Assembly: GCA_945862235.1 (NCBI GenBank)
Contig: CAMAYU010000019.1
Span: 1-55,123 of the forward strand
From: Schlesneria paludicola DSM 18645
GTDB lineage: Bacteria; Planctomycetota; Planctomycetia; Planctomycetales; Planctomycetaceae
Length of the DNA stretch: 55,123 nt
Direction of reading: 5' to 3'
Made by a program: the position numbers and the translations under genes. Below the pieces are notes generated by a model that made no database searches, had not been told where the DNA came from, and saw only the letters and a list, made by a program, of their open reading frames with translations. Below, piece by piece: positions 1 to 9,164 of the stretch (positions are counted from its first letter, which is position 1; every line of letters starts with the position of its first letter).

Positions 1-103
1 CAAGAACGCAGCATCTGGTACTCGTGTTGTGAAATCGCTTTCGCACGACGAAACAAGCGATTTCACAACACGAGTACCAGATGCGGACCACTTGTTTTCA
101 TGC
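1..103. repeat. Terminal direct repeat, left copy (103 bp)
   Basis: These 103 bases are identical to the last 103 bases of the window (55021-55123), and the match stops exactly at the window end. This means either a circular molecule with an assembly overlap or a linear contig ending in two copies of a repeat. The repeat contains the palindrome at 11-84. No replication gene is present, so circularity is open. Confidence 0.97.
11..84. repeat. Perfect long palindrome, 30-bp arms
   Basis: The arms at 11-40 and 55-84 are exact reverse complements, separated by a 14-base loop (41-54). A transcript or single strand would form a very stable hairpin. It lies roughly midway between the inverted repeats at 123-142 and 54981-55000 if the ends are joined. 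That gives a MITE-like symmetric unit of about 180 bp. Function is unknown. Confidence 0.95.
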
Positions 104-118
104 TGCATGTCGAGCCGT

Positions 119-715
119 TTACTGACCTCCGATTACTGATAATTGGCCCTTTAGCGAAAGCGTCACAGAGCGAAACTCATCGGCGTTCGGTGGCGTCACG
201 AGACACCGACTTGCTCCAAAGACTCCCGACGGCTGGTGAGGCAGAATGCTTCCTCGGTGAGATCCTGACAGACAGACGATGGCCCCGCTTTCGGCGGTTG
301 AGTCATCCAGCGCGAGAGTCACGGCGACGGCGTCGGGCGGATTCCAGAACTGATAGGCGTTGTCCTGGTGCCAGGGAAACTCGTACGTGGTCAACGGCGC
401 CTTGTCGATCAGCATCGTGCCGTCCGCAATGACGTCAGCGCCATCGAAAAGCTGCTGAACAAGCTGCATCAGACGGGTGTCACGCATGAGTTGGTCGAAA
501 TAAGCGGACCGCTCGTGAATCCGAAACAGGCACCGCAGAGACCGCTCGGCATCGGTTTCGAAAACCACATCGCCCTTCGGTGCCGAGGCGACGTCGAGCC
601 GGAGGTGCGCTTCCAACTGCCGCGCAATTTCCGCGAGCTCCTCAGCCGAGAACATCCCCGGAATGACAGCGAAGCCATTCTGTTTGTAAGCGGCAATCGT
701 GGACTCGTCGTACAT
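119..715 (-). pseudogene. PhyH family Fe(II)/2-oxoglutarate dioxygenase, 3' end truncated
   Basis: The 198-aa product resembles phytanoyl-CoA dioxygenase family proteins, which use Fe(II) and 2-oxoglutarate to hydroxylate small substrates. The iron-binding HxD motif is visible as WHQDN in the middle of the protein, and a GSHRGS segment follows. The distal His and the Arg that binds 2-oxoglutarate, normally in the last 60-80 residues, are absent. The final residues (QLSVIGGQ) come from the inverted repeat at 123-142, so the reading frame runs out of PhyH sequence into repeat DNA. It starts at ATG 715 and is divergent from the GntR gene. It is probably inactive. Alternatively, the gene continues beyond the window if the junction is an assembly artefact. 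Confidence 0.75.
123..142 (+). repeat. 20-bp inverted repeat, left half
   Basis: The sequence TGACCTCCGATTACTGATAA is the exact reverse complement of 54981-55000. Both halves face the palindrome in the terminal repeat. On the minus strand this element supplies the last codons of the truncated PhyH gene, so it marks the point where native PhyH sequence stops. Confidence 0.9.
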
Positions 716-960
716 CAGGCAATCCTCTCCGTCACATCACACGCGGTTCCCGCCATTGTTGCTCAGCCTCGGTCGAAAACAGTCTCGATTGAGAACAGTT
801 CGCTCAAACTGGGCATCGCCCCGCCTCACGTTTCAGTTGTTCGATCAGCACGGACGCTGAAAGGGCCTTGCAACATTCACCGGCGAATTGTCCATTGAGT
901 TTATCGTTCTTGAAGCTACTATCAATGCTTTGAATCGCTATTCTCATGGAGTACAGTTCA

Positions 961-1638
961 ATGACCGCCGCCGATGTCGCCTATCGTGGCATCCACCAGA
1001 TGCTTGCCAGTGGCCAATTGCTGCCCGGACAGCGCTTGTCGCAAAGCCGATTGGCCCGGCAACTTCAATGCAGCCCGATGCCGGTCGTCGAGGCGATGCG
1101 GCGACTGGAAAGCGAAGGGCTGCTCGACAAGCAGGCACGGAAGCAGGCCCGCGTCCGCAAGTTGTCCCGCGAGGATCTCGACGGACTGTACCTGCTGCGC
1201 GAAGCCATCGAGACGGTGATTGCCCGGCTGGCCGCCGAACGTATCAACTCGGAGGAATCGCAGACGCTGCAAGAGTTGGCGCGGACGTACGAACGCGCCT
1301 GGGAAGCTCAAGACCACGAGGCGGAAGCCGATGTCGCGATTCATCGTCACATCGCCGAATGCGCCCGGTGCCCACTGTTGCGCGGAGAACTCGAACGATT
1401 CCGATTGATTGAACTCACGGCGGGCCGTCATTTTCGCGCGACGTTGACTCGACCGGGGCACCCCCACATTCACCGCGCGCTGGTCCAAGCGATCATCGAT
1501 CACGACGCCGCTTCGGCTGAGTACCTCATGAAGAAGCACATTCAGCACGGCTACGACGAAGCGCGGCGGGAGATCGACATCCAACTCGACAACCCGCCGA
1601 AGACGCGCCGCCGCCGTTCCCCGAGGAGGGCCCCATGA
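961..1638 (+). CDS. GntR family transcriptional regulator (FCD subgroup)
   Basis: The 225-aa protein has an N-terminal winged helix (about residues 5-65, including LLPGQRLSQSRLARQLQCS). A helical FCD-type effector domain with acidic and His residues follows (about 75-205), and the tail is Arg-rich. GntR/FCD proteins are usually repressors that respond to carboxylate metabolites. ATG 961 is preferred because GGAG lies nine bases upstream; ATG 946 is an in-frame alternative. The gene is divergent from the broken PhyH gene across a 245-bp region, the usual arrangement for a regulator and its target. No operator was identified. Confidence 0.85.
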   Translation: MTAADVAYRGIHQMLASGQLLPGQRLSQSRLARQLQCSPMPVVEAMRRLESEGLLDKQARKQARVRKLSREDLDGLYLLREAIETVIARLAAERINSEESQTLQELARTYERAWEAQDHEAEADVAIHRHIAECARCPLLRGELERFRLIELTAGRHFRATLTRPGHPHIHRALVQAIIDHDAASAEYLMKKHIQHGYDEARREIDIQLDNPPKTRRRRSPRRAP

Positions 1639-1880
1639 CGTCAGGCCTCGCGGAGCACTTTCACTCTTGTCCCCTCAGTGCCAACCCGCACATGTTCGGC
1701 GTGCCATGGATTCGAGGAACATTTCTGTCACTCGACGATTTGCCGCCTGTGAAACCACAGGAATCGAGATGAGCAATAGACACGGCGACCGTGGAAACTT
1801 CTGAAAGGCCCTCCCAATGTTCAGACAGTCCAATCTGACCTCAGTAATCCTGTTGGCTGCGAAGACGGCGAGTAGATATT
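1639..1880. other. Intergenic stretch, no gene recognised
   Basis: No coding sequence with family similarity was recognised. A short start (ATG 1817) with an AAGG upstream opens a hydrophobic frame that runs into the inverted-repeat element at 1881. It is out of frame with the large downstream gene. It could be the remnant of that gene's original start, but this is weak. Confidence 0.4.
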
Positions 1881-2030
1881 TTTGGACTGCGGCAGCCCGC
1901 TGCCGCTTTCCCTCGGCAGCCTGCTGCCGAACGAGGCGAGAATTAGAATGAGAGAATCGTTGATTCAAAACTCAGTTGTCCAACAGCAGGCTGTTGGACG
2001 AAAAGCGGCAGCAGGCTGCCGCAGTCCAAA
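1881..2030. repeat. MITE-like inverted repeat overlapping a gene start
   Basis: Arms at 1881-1910 and about 2000-2030 are near-perfect reverse complements (GGACTGCGGCAGCC and its complement), with very few mismatches. Inside is a second palindrome at 1978-1999 (GTCCAACAGC/GCTGTTGGAC). No transposase is present, so it resembles a non-autonomous element or REP-like repeat. It covers the probable start codon and first 27 codons of the cytochrome gene. Confidence 0.8.
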
Positions 2031-5000
2031 TCTCGCCGTCGCGCTGGCAGTTTTCGTCTCGCTGAATTGGGTGCGGGCGGCGGAACCGGCGCCCGATTCG
2101 TTTGCCGGATTGGCCGATGAATATCGAACTCAGACGCGACCGCTGTTGCAACAATTCTGCCTGGAGTGCCATTCGACGGCGAAGCAGGAAGGAGACCTGG
2201 ACCTGGAGCGGTTCGCAGCTCTGGCCGACGTGCGGCGCGGGACGAAGGCGTGGCTGAAGGTGGTCGAGATGCTCGACAATGGCGAGATGCCGCCCGCCGA
2301 ATCGAAGCAACCTTCGCCCGAGCAGCGAAAGCAACTGCGCGGGTGGGTCGAACGATACCTGCATGTCGAATCACTGGCGGGCGCGGGCGATCCGGGCCTC
2401 GTCGTATTGCGAAGGCTGAACAACGCGGAATACACCTACACGATCCGTGATCTGACCGGCGTGGATCTCGATCCGGCTCGCGAGTTTCCCACCGACAGTG
2501 CCGCGGGCGAGGGCTTCACCAACGCTGGCAACGCGCTTTCGATGTCACCGGCGCTGCTGACGAAGTATCTCGATGCCGGCAAAGAGATCGCGCGTCATGC
2601 GGTGCTCCTCCCGGATGGAATTCGCTTTTCCAAGTTCAGCACGCAGCGGGACTGGACGAATGAAACGCTGCTGAAGATCCGTCAGTTCTACCGCCAGCGG
2701 GTCGAAATCGTTGACCTGGGGGTCGGAACATCCGTCGGCCTGATGAATCTGCACGGAGATTGTCGCCTTGGACAAGCGGGAAAGTTGCCGCTCGAAACAT
2801 ACTTCGCGGCGACGCTGGCGGAACGGGCCGCGCTCCGCTCGGGCGAGAAGACGATTTCCGTCGTGGCTGCGGAACGTGGGCTGAATGCTAAGTATTTGGG
2901 ATTGCTCTGGGCGAGTTTGAACGCACCTGAGCCTTCGCCGTTGCTCGATGGACTTCGTACTCGCTGGCGCGACGCCAGGCCGGACGATGCCGCGGCGCTC
3001 GTCACCGAAGTCGCCGCGTGGCAAAGAGGATTGTGGGCGTTCAACGTGGTCGGCTTGATGGGCCGGAAGGGAAGTGGAACACGCTGGCAGGAACCGGCGA
3101 GTCCGCTCGTGGCGCAGCAGGAGTTTCGTCGTCCGATCCCCGCCGTGAAGGAGGGCGAGGCGGCGCGGGAAGTTGTCATCTCGCTGGTGATCGGCGACTG
3201 CGGTGACGGCAACGAACAGGACTTTGCCGTCTGGCAGCAGCCGCGGCTGGTGGCTGACAAGCAGCCGGATGTCCTGCTGCGCGACATCCCGGAGTTGAAG
3301 GGGATTGAGCCCGCGGCATTCGGCAAGCTCTCCAACGGCAAGTCGATCGATGCGGCGTCGCTCGGCGTGCGGGCGCCTTCGGTCATTACCCTGCGCCTGC
3401 CCAGTGCGATCGCCGCGGGGCGGACGCTGGTGACGACCGCCGCACTTGATACGGAAGCCGGCGGCAGCGCGAGCGTTCAACCCGACGTCGTGCTCGGCGA
3501 GGCGGAAGTGAAGACCGGGCTGATGGCCGCGACAACGACGGTGACGCTGTCGACCGTCACGGCGCTCTATCCGGACCAGCGCACGGTGTCGTACCAGAAA
3601 CCTGTTCTGGTCGCGGAGGAAAGTGCTGCGAAGAAGAAGTTCGCAGCGGCGATGGACGCGCACCGCCAGTTGTTTCCGATCTCGTTGTGTTACCCGCAGG
3701 TCGTGCCGACCGATGAGGTTTTGACGCTGACTCAGTTCCACCGCGAAGACGAGCACTTGGTGCGACTGGTGCTGGACGAGGCCGAGCAGCGGGAAATCGA
3801 CCAACTCTGGGACGAACTGCGTTTCGTCAGCCAGGATCCGCTGAAGCTGGCAGCCGTTCTCGATTCACTGGTCGAGACTACGAAAGACCATCCTCAGGAC
3901 GGTGGTTTCGACGAGGCCGTCAAACCGTTTCATGAGCGGGCGGACGCATTTCGCAAGCGACTGGTTGACATGGAACCGAAGCAGCTCGACGCATTGATCG
4001 AGTTCGCTTCGCGCGCCTTTCGCCGTCCGCTGGACGAACAGGAAGCCGAAGACTTGCGGGCCTTGTATCGCCGACTGCGCTCGGAAGAGTTGTCGCACGA
4101 GGACGCCTTCCGGTTGGTCCTGGCGAGAGTTTTTGTCGCGGCGCCCTTCCTGTATCGATTCGAGTCGGTTCCCGACGGCGCGTCGTCGGCCCAGGTCTCC
4201 CACTGGGAGCTGGCGAATCGCTTGAGTTATTTTCTCTGGTCGTCCATGCCCGACGAGGAGTTACGAGCAAAGGCCGCCGACGGGACTCTGGGGCATCCGG
4301 AGGTGCTGGAACAGCAAACGCGACGCATGCTCAAAGACGCTCGCGTACGCCGTCTGGGGACGGAGTTCGCCTGCCAGTGGCTGCACATTTACGACTTTCC
4401 CGCAACAGAAACGAAGAGCGCGCAGCTCTTCCCCGAGTTCACCGAACTGCGCGGTGACATGTACGAAGAGTCGATCCTGTTTCTTACGGATCTGTTTCAA
4501 AGCGACGCTTCGCTGCTCGGTCTTCTGAACGCCGATCACACGTTCGTCAACGAACGATTGGCGAAGTTCTACGGCGTCGCGGGCGTCGAGGGTGAATCGT
4601 GGCGGCGGATCGAGGGGATCCAGCGGCACGGACGAGGCGGGATTCTTGGCCTGGCGGCGACGCTCGCCAAACAATCTGGCGCATCGCGCACAAGCCCCAT
4701 TCTGCGCGGCAACTGGGTCAGTGAAGTGCTGCTCGGCGAAAAGCTGCCTCGTCCACCGAAAGATGTGCCGCAACTCGCGGACAATGTCCCGGAGGGTCTG
4801 ACCGAACGGCAGTTGATCGAGCGACACAGCAGCGATGCCGCCTGCGCCAAGTGCCATCAGCGCGTCGATCCACTGGGGTTTGCTCTGGAGGGCTTCGACG
4901 CCATCGGTCGCCGGCGTGAAATCAGCCAGACGGGGCTCGCCATTGACACCAAAACGAAACTGGCCGACGGTCACGAACTGGATGGGCTGACGGGGCTGCG

Positions 5001-5235
5001 CAGCTATCTGCTGGAACAGCGCCGCCAAGCCGTGGTGGGGCAATTCTGCCGCAAGCTGCTTGGATATGCGCTCGGTCGCGAGACACAATTGTCGGATCAG
5101 CCGTTGCTGGCCCAGATGCAGCAGAAACTGGCTGAGAATGGTTATCGTACGTCGACGGCCGTTCTCGCCATTGTCCAGAGTCGTCAGTTTCGGGAGATCC
5201 GCGGCCGAGACACGCCATCAACCGAGACCCCGTAG
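1948..5235 (+). CDS. Planctomycete-type c-type cytochrome protein (DUF1587/1592/1588/1585 architecture)
   Basis: The large (about 1,095 aa) secreted protein has a hydrophobic leader (NLAVALAVFVSLNW, ending near RAAEP). A haem-binding CLECH motif follows about 40 residues later. A second CxxCH (CAKCHQ) lies near the C-terminus in the RVDPLGFALEGFDAIGR context typical of the DUF1588/DUF1585 end. The 'LNNAEYTYTIRDLTGVDLDPAREFPTD' region, seen in pieces, matches DUF1587; the DUF1595/1592 core is in the second half. These proteins pair with DUF1552 proteins, as here. ATG 1948 is chosen because a GAG-rich stretch precedes it. The first codons lie in a repeat element, so the original start may have been replaced. 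The redox substrate is unknown. Confidence 0.88.
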   Translation: MRESLIQNSVVQQQAVGRKAAAGCRSPNLAVALAVFVSLNWVRAAEPAPDSFAGLADEYRTQTRPLLQQFCLECHSTAKQEGDLDLERFAALADVRRGTKAWLKVVEMLDNGEMPPAESKQPSPEQRKQLRGWVERYLHVESLAGAGDPGLVVLRRLNNAEYTYTIRDLTGVDLDPAREFPTDSAAGEGFTNAGNALSMSPALLTKYLDAGKEIARHAVLLPDGIRFSKFSTQRDWTNETLLKIRQFYRQRVEIVDLGVGTSVGLMNLHGDCRLGQAGKLPLETYFAATLAERAALRSGEKTISVVAAERGLNAKYLGLLWASLNAPEPSPLLDGLRTRWRDARPDDAAALVTEVAAWQRGLWAFNVVGLMGRKGSGTRWQEPASPLVAQQEFRRPIPAVKEGEAAREVVISLVIGDCGDGNEQDFAVWQQPRLVADKQPDVLLRDIPELKGIEPAAFGKLSNGKSIDAASLGVRAPSVITLRLPSAIAAGRTLVTTAALDTEAGGSASVQPDVVLGEAEVKTGLMAATTTVTLSTVTALYPDQRTVSYQKPVLVAEESAAKKKFAAAMDAHRQLFPISLCYPQVVPTDEVLTLTQFHREDEHLVRLVLDEAEQREIDQLWDELRFVSQDPLKLAAVLDSLVETTKDHPQDGGFDEAVKPFHERADAFRKRLVDMEPKQLDALIEFASRAFRRPLDEQEAEDLRALYRRLRSEELSHEDAFRLVLARVFVAAPFLYRFESVPDGASSAQVSHWELANRLSYFLWSSMPDEELRAKAADGTLGHPEVLEQQTRRMLKDARVRRLGTEFACQWLHIYDFPATETKSAQLFPEFTELRGDMYEESILFLTDLFQSDASLLGLLNADHTFVNERLAKFYGVAGVEGESWRRIEGIQRHGRGGILGLAATLAKQSGASRTSPILRGNWVSEVLLGEKLPRPPKDVPQLADNVPEGLTERQLIERHSSDAACAKCHQRVDPLGFALEGFDAIGRRREISQTGLAIDTKTKLADGHELDGLTGLRSYLLEQRRQAVVGQFCRKLLGYALGRETQLSDQPLLAQMQQKLAENGYRTSTAVLAIVQSRQFREIRGRDTPSTETP

Positions 5236-5283
5236 TACCACCCATTCACAAGAAGCACATTCCCCGTGTTTGGAGTCTTCTCG

Positions 5284-6615
5284 ATGCGAAACCAATTCAT
5301 GCGAAACCAAACGTTTCAACGCCGCACTTTCCTCCGTGGTTTAGGCGTCACCATGGCGCTGCCTTGGATGGAGTCGCTCGCCGTCTGGGGCGCCGAGGCC
5401 ACGACGCCCGCAGTTCGCGCGAACGAACCACCGGTCCGACTGGCCGTGTTGTTCTCGGGAAACGGTTTCCACGCTGGTCAGTGGTGGGCCAAGGGAGCCG
5501 GCAAAGAAATGACGCTCGGACCGGTTCTGGAATCGCTGACCGACTTCCGCGAACGGCTGCTGTTCATCAACGGGCTGTACAACGCGGAAGCTCTGAAGGG
5601 AAATATTCACAGTTCGCAGACGGGCAATCTGTTGTCGGGAGCACCCCTGGCTGCTGGTGGCGAGATTCGCTCGGGAACCAGTTTCGATCAACTTGTCGCG
5701 CAGAAATACGGACACTCGACGAAAGTGCCGAGCCTGGTCCTCGGCTGCGAGCGGTCGAATCCGGGGATTCACAAGAACTATTCGATGCTTTACAGCTCGC
5801 ACATCTCGTGGAGTTCGCCGACCGCACCCACGCCGCTGGAATTGTATCCTGCTCTGGCATTCGACCGGCTCTTCAAGGGCGAGGGTGAGCGCGGAGATCG
5901 TGGCGTGCTCGACGCGGTACTCGGCGAGGCCAACCGGTTCCGCGGTAAGATCGGCGCCAGCGATCAGCAGAAACTCGACGAGTATCTCAATTCAGTGCGC
6001 GAGGTCGAGAAGCGTCTCGAACAGGCGGGCCAGCAAGGGGAACTCCAGGGCTGGCGGCCGACACTCGACAAGCCCAACGTGCCGCGGCCGCCCGAGGGCA
6101 TTCCACAGAACCTCGCCGACCACATGCGGCTGATGTGCGACATTGTTGTTCTCGCCTTTCAGACCGATGCGACGCGTGTCTGCACGCTGAAGTTGAACAA
6201 CGACCACAGCTACCTGGTGTTTCCTCACCTGAATGTCGACGTCGGACATCACGAACTGTCGCACTCCGATCGCGGCAAGATGTCACCCGAATGGCTGAAA
6301 GTGAACCAGTTCTTTCTGGAGCAGTTCGCCTACATCGCCCGCAAGCTGGACGCCATCCAGGAAGGCGAGCGGACCGCGCTCGACAATTCTGTGTTGATGT
6401 ATCTGTCCAGCATGCAAACTGGCAGCCACGATGCCAGCAATCTGCCGTGCGTTGTCGTGGGGGGCGGCGGCGGTCAATTGCAGGGGGGGCGAGTGCTCGA
6501 CTACGCCAGTCAGCCAAACCGCAAGATGTGCAGCCTCTACTTGTCGCTGCTCGATAAATTCGGAATCCACCCGAAAGAGTTCGGCGACTCCAATGAACGC
6601 ATTGCGGGAGTGTGA
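5284..6615 (+). CDS. DUF1552 domain protein with Tat leader
   Basis: The 443-aa product has a twin-arginine leader (FQRRTFLRGLGV) and then a DUF1552 body with RLAVLFSGNGFHAGQWW near the start and HHELSHSD in the second half. The fold belongs with secreted alkaline-phosphatase/sulfatase-like proteins; biochemical activity is unproven. It lies 48 bp after the cytochrome gene and the two form the standard planctomycete pair, presumably one exported redox or hydrolytic unit. ATG 5284 is used; GTG 5266 and ATG 5302 are in frame. The next gene begins five bases after this stop, so co-transcription is likely. Confidence 0.88.
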   Translation: MRNQFMRNQTFQRRTFLRGLGVTMALPWMESLAVWGAEATTPAVRANEPPVRLAVLFSGNGFHAGQWWAKGAGKEMTLGPVLESLTDFRERLLFINGLYNAEALKGNIHSSQTGNLLSGAPLAAGGEIRSGTSFDQLVAQKYGHSTKVPSLVLGCERSNPGIHKNYSMLYSSHISWSSPTAPTPLELYPALAFDRLFKGEGERGDRGVLDAVLGEANRFRGKIGASDQQKLDEYLNSVREVEKRLEQAGQQGELQGWRPTLDKPNVPRPPEGIPQNLADHMRLMCDIVVLAFQTDATRVCTLKLNNDHSYLVFPHLNVDVGHHELSHSDRGKMSPEWLKVNQFFLEQFAYIARKLDAIQEGERTALDNSVLMYLSSMQTGSHDASNLPCVVVGGGGGQLQGGRVLDYASQPNRKMCSLYLSLLDKFGIHPKEFGDSNERIAGV

Positions 6616-6619
6616 TTGA

Positions 6620-9004
6620 ATGCCACGAACCAATGGCATTCGCTCGGGAGAAATCAACGTGACTCAACGGAGAAAGCTGCATTGCAGAGACACGTTCCAA
6701 TGGCGAATCGTTGTCGTCGCCGTGCTGGCGGCCGTTTCTTTCGGAGAAAGTCACGCCCGTGCGGACGATTGGCCGCAGTGGCGAGGTCCGCGGCGCGATG
6801 CCGTTTCTGCAGAGAAAGGGCTGTTGCAATCGTGGCCAGCCGGAGGCCCCAAGGTCGCCTGGCAGGCGTCTGATTTGGGGACCGGCTATTCCAGCGTGGT
6901 CGTCGGTCGCGGTCGGATGTTTACGATGGGACGAAAGGAGTCTGACGTCATCGTGACTGCTTTGGATGCGGCGACCGGAAAGCCGGTGTGGACGCGAAAG
7001 ATCGGCGAGACCACACGTCATCCGTGTTCGACTCCGACGTTGGACGGCGATCACCTGTATGCTCTCGATCCCGACGGCGACTTAGTCTGCTTGCGGGCCG
7101 CGACCGGCGAAGTCGTTTGGCAGACCAGCTTCATCGACAACTTCGCGGGCCGGATGATGTCGGGTCGAGGATACGGCGAGTCTCCGTTGATCGACGGCGA
7201 GCGGCTGATCTGCACGCCGGGCGGCGCGGATGCGGCGCTCGTCGCGCTCGACAAACTCACCGGCAACGCCGTTTGGAAAGCGAAGCTCCCGGAACTCGGT
7301 CCGCTCGGAAGAGACGGTGCCGGCTTCTCGTCGGTGGTCGTCACCGAGGCTGCGGGCCTGCGGCAGTACGTGCAGCTTGTGGGTCGAGGCGTGATCGGGG
7401 TCGACGCTCGTGACGGCAGATTTCTCTGGGGCTACAACGAAATCGCAAACGGGACCGCCAACATCCCAACGCCGGTCGTGTACAACGACTTTGTCTTCGC
7501 CGCGAACGGCTATACGGCCGGCAGCGTGCTGCTGAAGCTTGTGGCGGACAACAGCCTGGATGGAACGCAAGGTGTGAAGACCGAAGTGGTCTATTCGCTC
7601 TCCGGCAGTCAGTTTCAGAACCATCACGGGGGCGTCGTGCGGCTCGGCGATTTTCTCTTCGCCGGACACGGCAACAACAACGGCTTGCCGACATGCCTGG
7701 ACTTCAAGACGGGTCGTGTGGTTTGGAAGCGTCGCGGACCAGGCGTCGGTTCGGCGGCCGTCGTCTACGCGGACGGGCAACTTTACTTCCGCTACCAGAA
7801 TGGTTTCGTCGCGCTGATCGAAGCTTCGGATCGCGGCTACAACGTCAAAGGCTCTTTCGAGGTTCCCGGGGCCGGTGGAGACAGTTGGGCGCATCCCGTC
7901 GTCGCCAACGGACGACTCCATCTGCGCGAACAAGACACGTTGTGGGTTTATGATCTCAGGGCGGACTCACAGTCCACGGAGTCGGTCGCATCGAAGCCCG
8001 CGCCGGCGCCGAGTGCCGCGCTAGCGGCGATTCGAAAGCTGGGCGTCTCGGTCGAATCGCTGCCCGTCGAGCCCGAGAAAAGCCGGCGCAGGTACGAGTT
8101 CGCGCTGGCGCCCGTCGATAAGAACCGGCCGGAGACAACGTTGCTCGTCACGCTCGCCGACTCGCAGCTTGTGTCGCCGGGACTCTTGTCCGATGAACTG
8201 CTGCGGCTACTGAAGGAACTGCCGGGACCGTTGGTCGTGAGCCTGGCCGGAACGCTGATCTCTGATGCGGGACTCCAGCAGCTTCAGGGATTCAACGTCG
8301 TCGGCCTCAACCTGGAACTGTGCAGTCGCTTGACCGACGCCGGAATGGAACCTCTGCGTCAGCTCAAGCAGCTTCGACTTCTGGTTCTCACTGGCACGAG
8401 CATCACGCATGTCGGCCTGCGACACCTTGTGGCGAATACGAATCTGCTCGCGCTCGATCTGGAATTGTGCGATGGAATCGCCGACGACGCCTGCGAACCG
8501 CTGGGCAAGATGAAACAACTTCGTTCCCTGGTGTTGAAGAAGAGCGGCTTTGAGCGGCAGCGAATTTCCGACGCCGGCTTAAAGCGACTCGATCAACTGG
8601 CGCACCTCGAAGTACTGAATCTCTATGGCAACAGCGTGACGGACGCCGGCCTGACGCATTTGCAACCGCTCAAGAAACTGCGCGAGCTGAATCTCAGCCT
8701 GCTGGCGATCAGCGATGCGGGGTTGGAGCACTTGCAGTCGCTGACCGCGCTGGAGCACCTGGAACTGCTCTATTCCGAAGGCTTCGCCGGGCCGACGCTG
8801 ACGAATGGCATGGTCGAGTCTCTGAAACCGCTGACGAATTTGACCTCGCTCAACCTGACCGGTGCGAAGCTCACCGACACGGGACTCGACGGACTGCGGG
8901 TGCTGAAGAAACTGAAGACGTTGCAGGTCGTCAGAACGCGAGTCACTGCCGAGGGTATTCAGGCGTTTCGAGCAGCGGTTCCAAATTGCGAGATCATCAG
9001 GTAG
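6620..9004 (+). CDS. PQQ-like beta-propeller fused to leucine-rich repeats
   Basis: The 794-aa protein has a leader near RIVVVAVLAAVSFG. It then carries an eight-bladed-type PQQ propeller (about residues 50-450) with repeated ALDAATGKPVW, LDKLTGNAVW and LDFKTGRVVW blade motifs. After a linker of about 80 residues come at least seven leucine-rich repeats of the LTDAGLxxLxxLxxLxxLxLxxT type (about 540-790). The propeller lacks visible alcohol-dehydrogenase haem or calcium motifs, so it may be a scaffold or binding module. It is closely spaced behind DUF1552. The fusion suggests recognition of a polymer or partner protein at the cell surface, which is inference. Confidence 0.85.
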   Translation: MPRTNGIRSGEINVTQRRKLHCRDTFQWRIVVVAVLAAVSFGESHARADDWPQWRGPRRDAVSAEKGLLQSWPAGGPKVAWQASDLGTGYSSVVVGRGRMFTMGRKESDVIVTALDAATGKPVWTRKIGETTRHPCSTPTLDGDHLYALDPDGDLVCLRAATGEVVWQTSFIDNFAGRMMSGRGYGESPLIDGERLICTPGGADAALVALDKLTGNAVWKAKLPELGPLGRDGAGFSSVVVTEAAGLRQYVQLVGRGVIGVDARDGRFLWGYNEIANGTANIPTPVVYNDFVFAANGYTAGSVLLKLVADNSLDGTQGVKTEVVYSLSGSQFQNHHGGVVRLGDFLFAGHGNNNGLPTCLDFKTGRVVWKRRGPGVGSAAVVYADGQLYFRYQNGFVALIEASDRGYNVKGSFEVPGAGGDSWAHPVVANGRLHLREQDTLWVYDLRADSQSTESVASKPAPAPSAALAAIRKLGVSVESLPVEPEKSRRRYEFALAPVDKNRPETTLLVTLADSQLVSPGLLSDELLRLLKELPGPLVVSLAGTLISDAGLQQLQGFNVVGLNLELCSRLTDAGMEPLRQLKQLRLLVLTGTSITHVGLRHLVANTNLLALDLELCDGIADDACEPLGKMKQLRSLVLKKSGFERQRISDAGLKRLDQLAHLEVLNLYGNSVTDAGLTHLQPLKKLRELNLSLLAISDAGLEHLQSLTALEHLELLYSEGFAGPTLTNGMVESLKPLTNLTSLNLTGAKLTDTGLDGLRVLKKLKTLQVVRTRVTAEGIQAFRAAVPNCEIIR

Positions 9005-9164
9005 CGACCGCTTCCGATTCCGTCCTTTTCGCTTTCGGACGATTCGATGCAAACCTCGTGCGAACGGATGGAAGATGAAATCCTACTCGAAAGCAGAGCC
9101 GAAACTCTTGGCAAATTTCGCTACCCCAAGATGTTGTCTTCAAGACCCACAAGGAACCACAACC

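Noticed and set aside
2545..3804. Long open frames antisense to the cytochrome and DUF1501 genes
   Set aside because: They lack family motifs and arise from the high GC content and codon bias of the sense genes.
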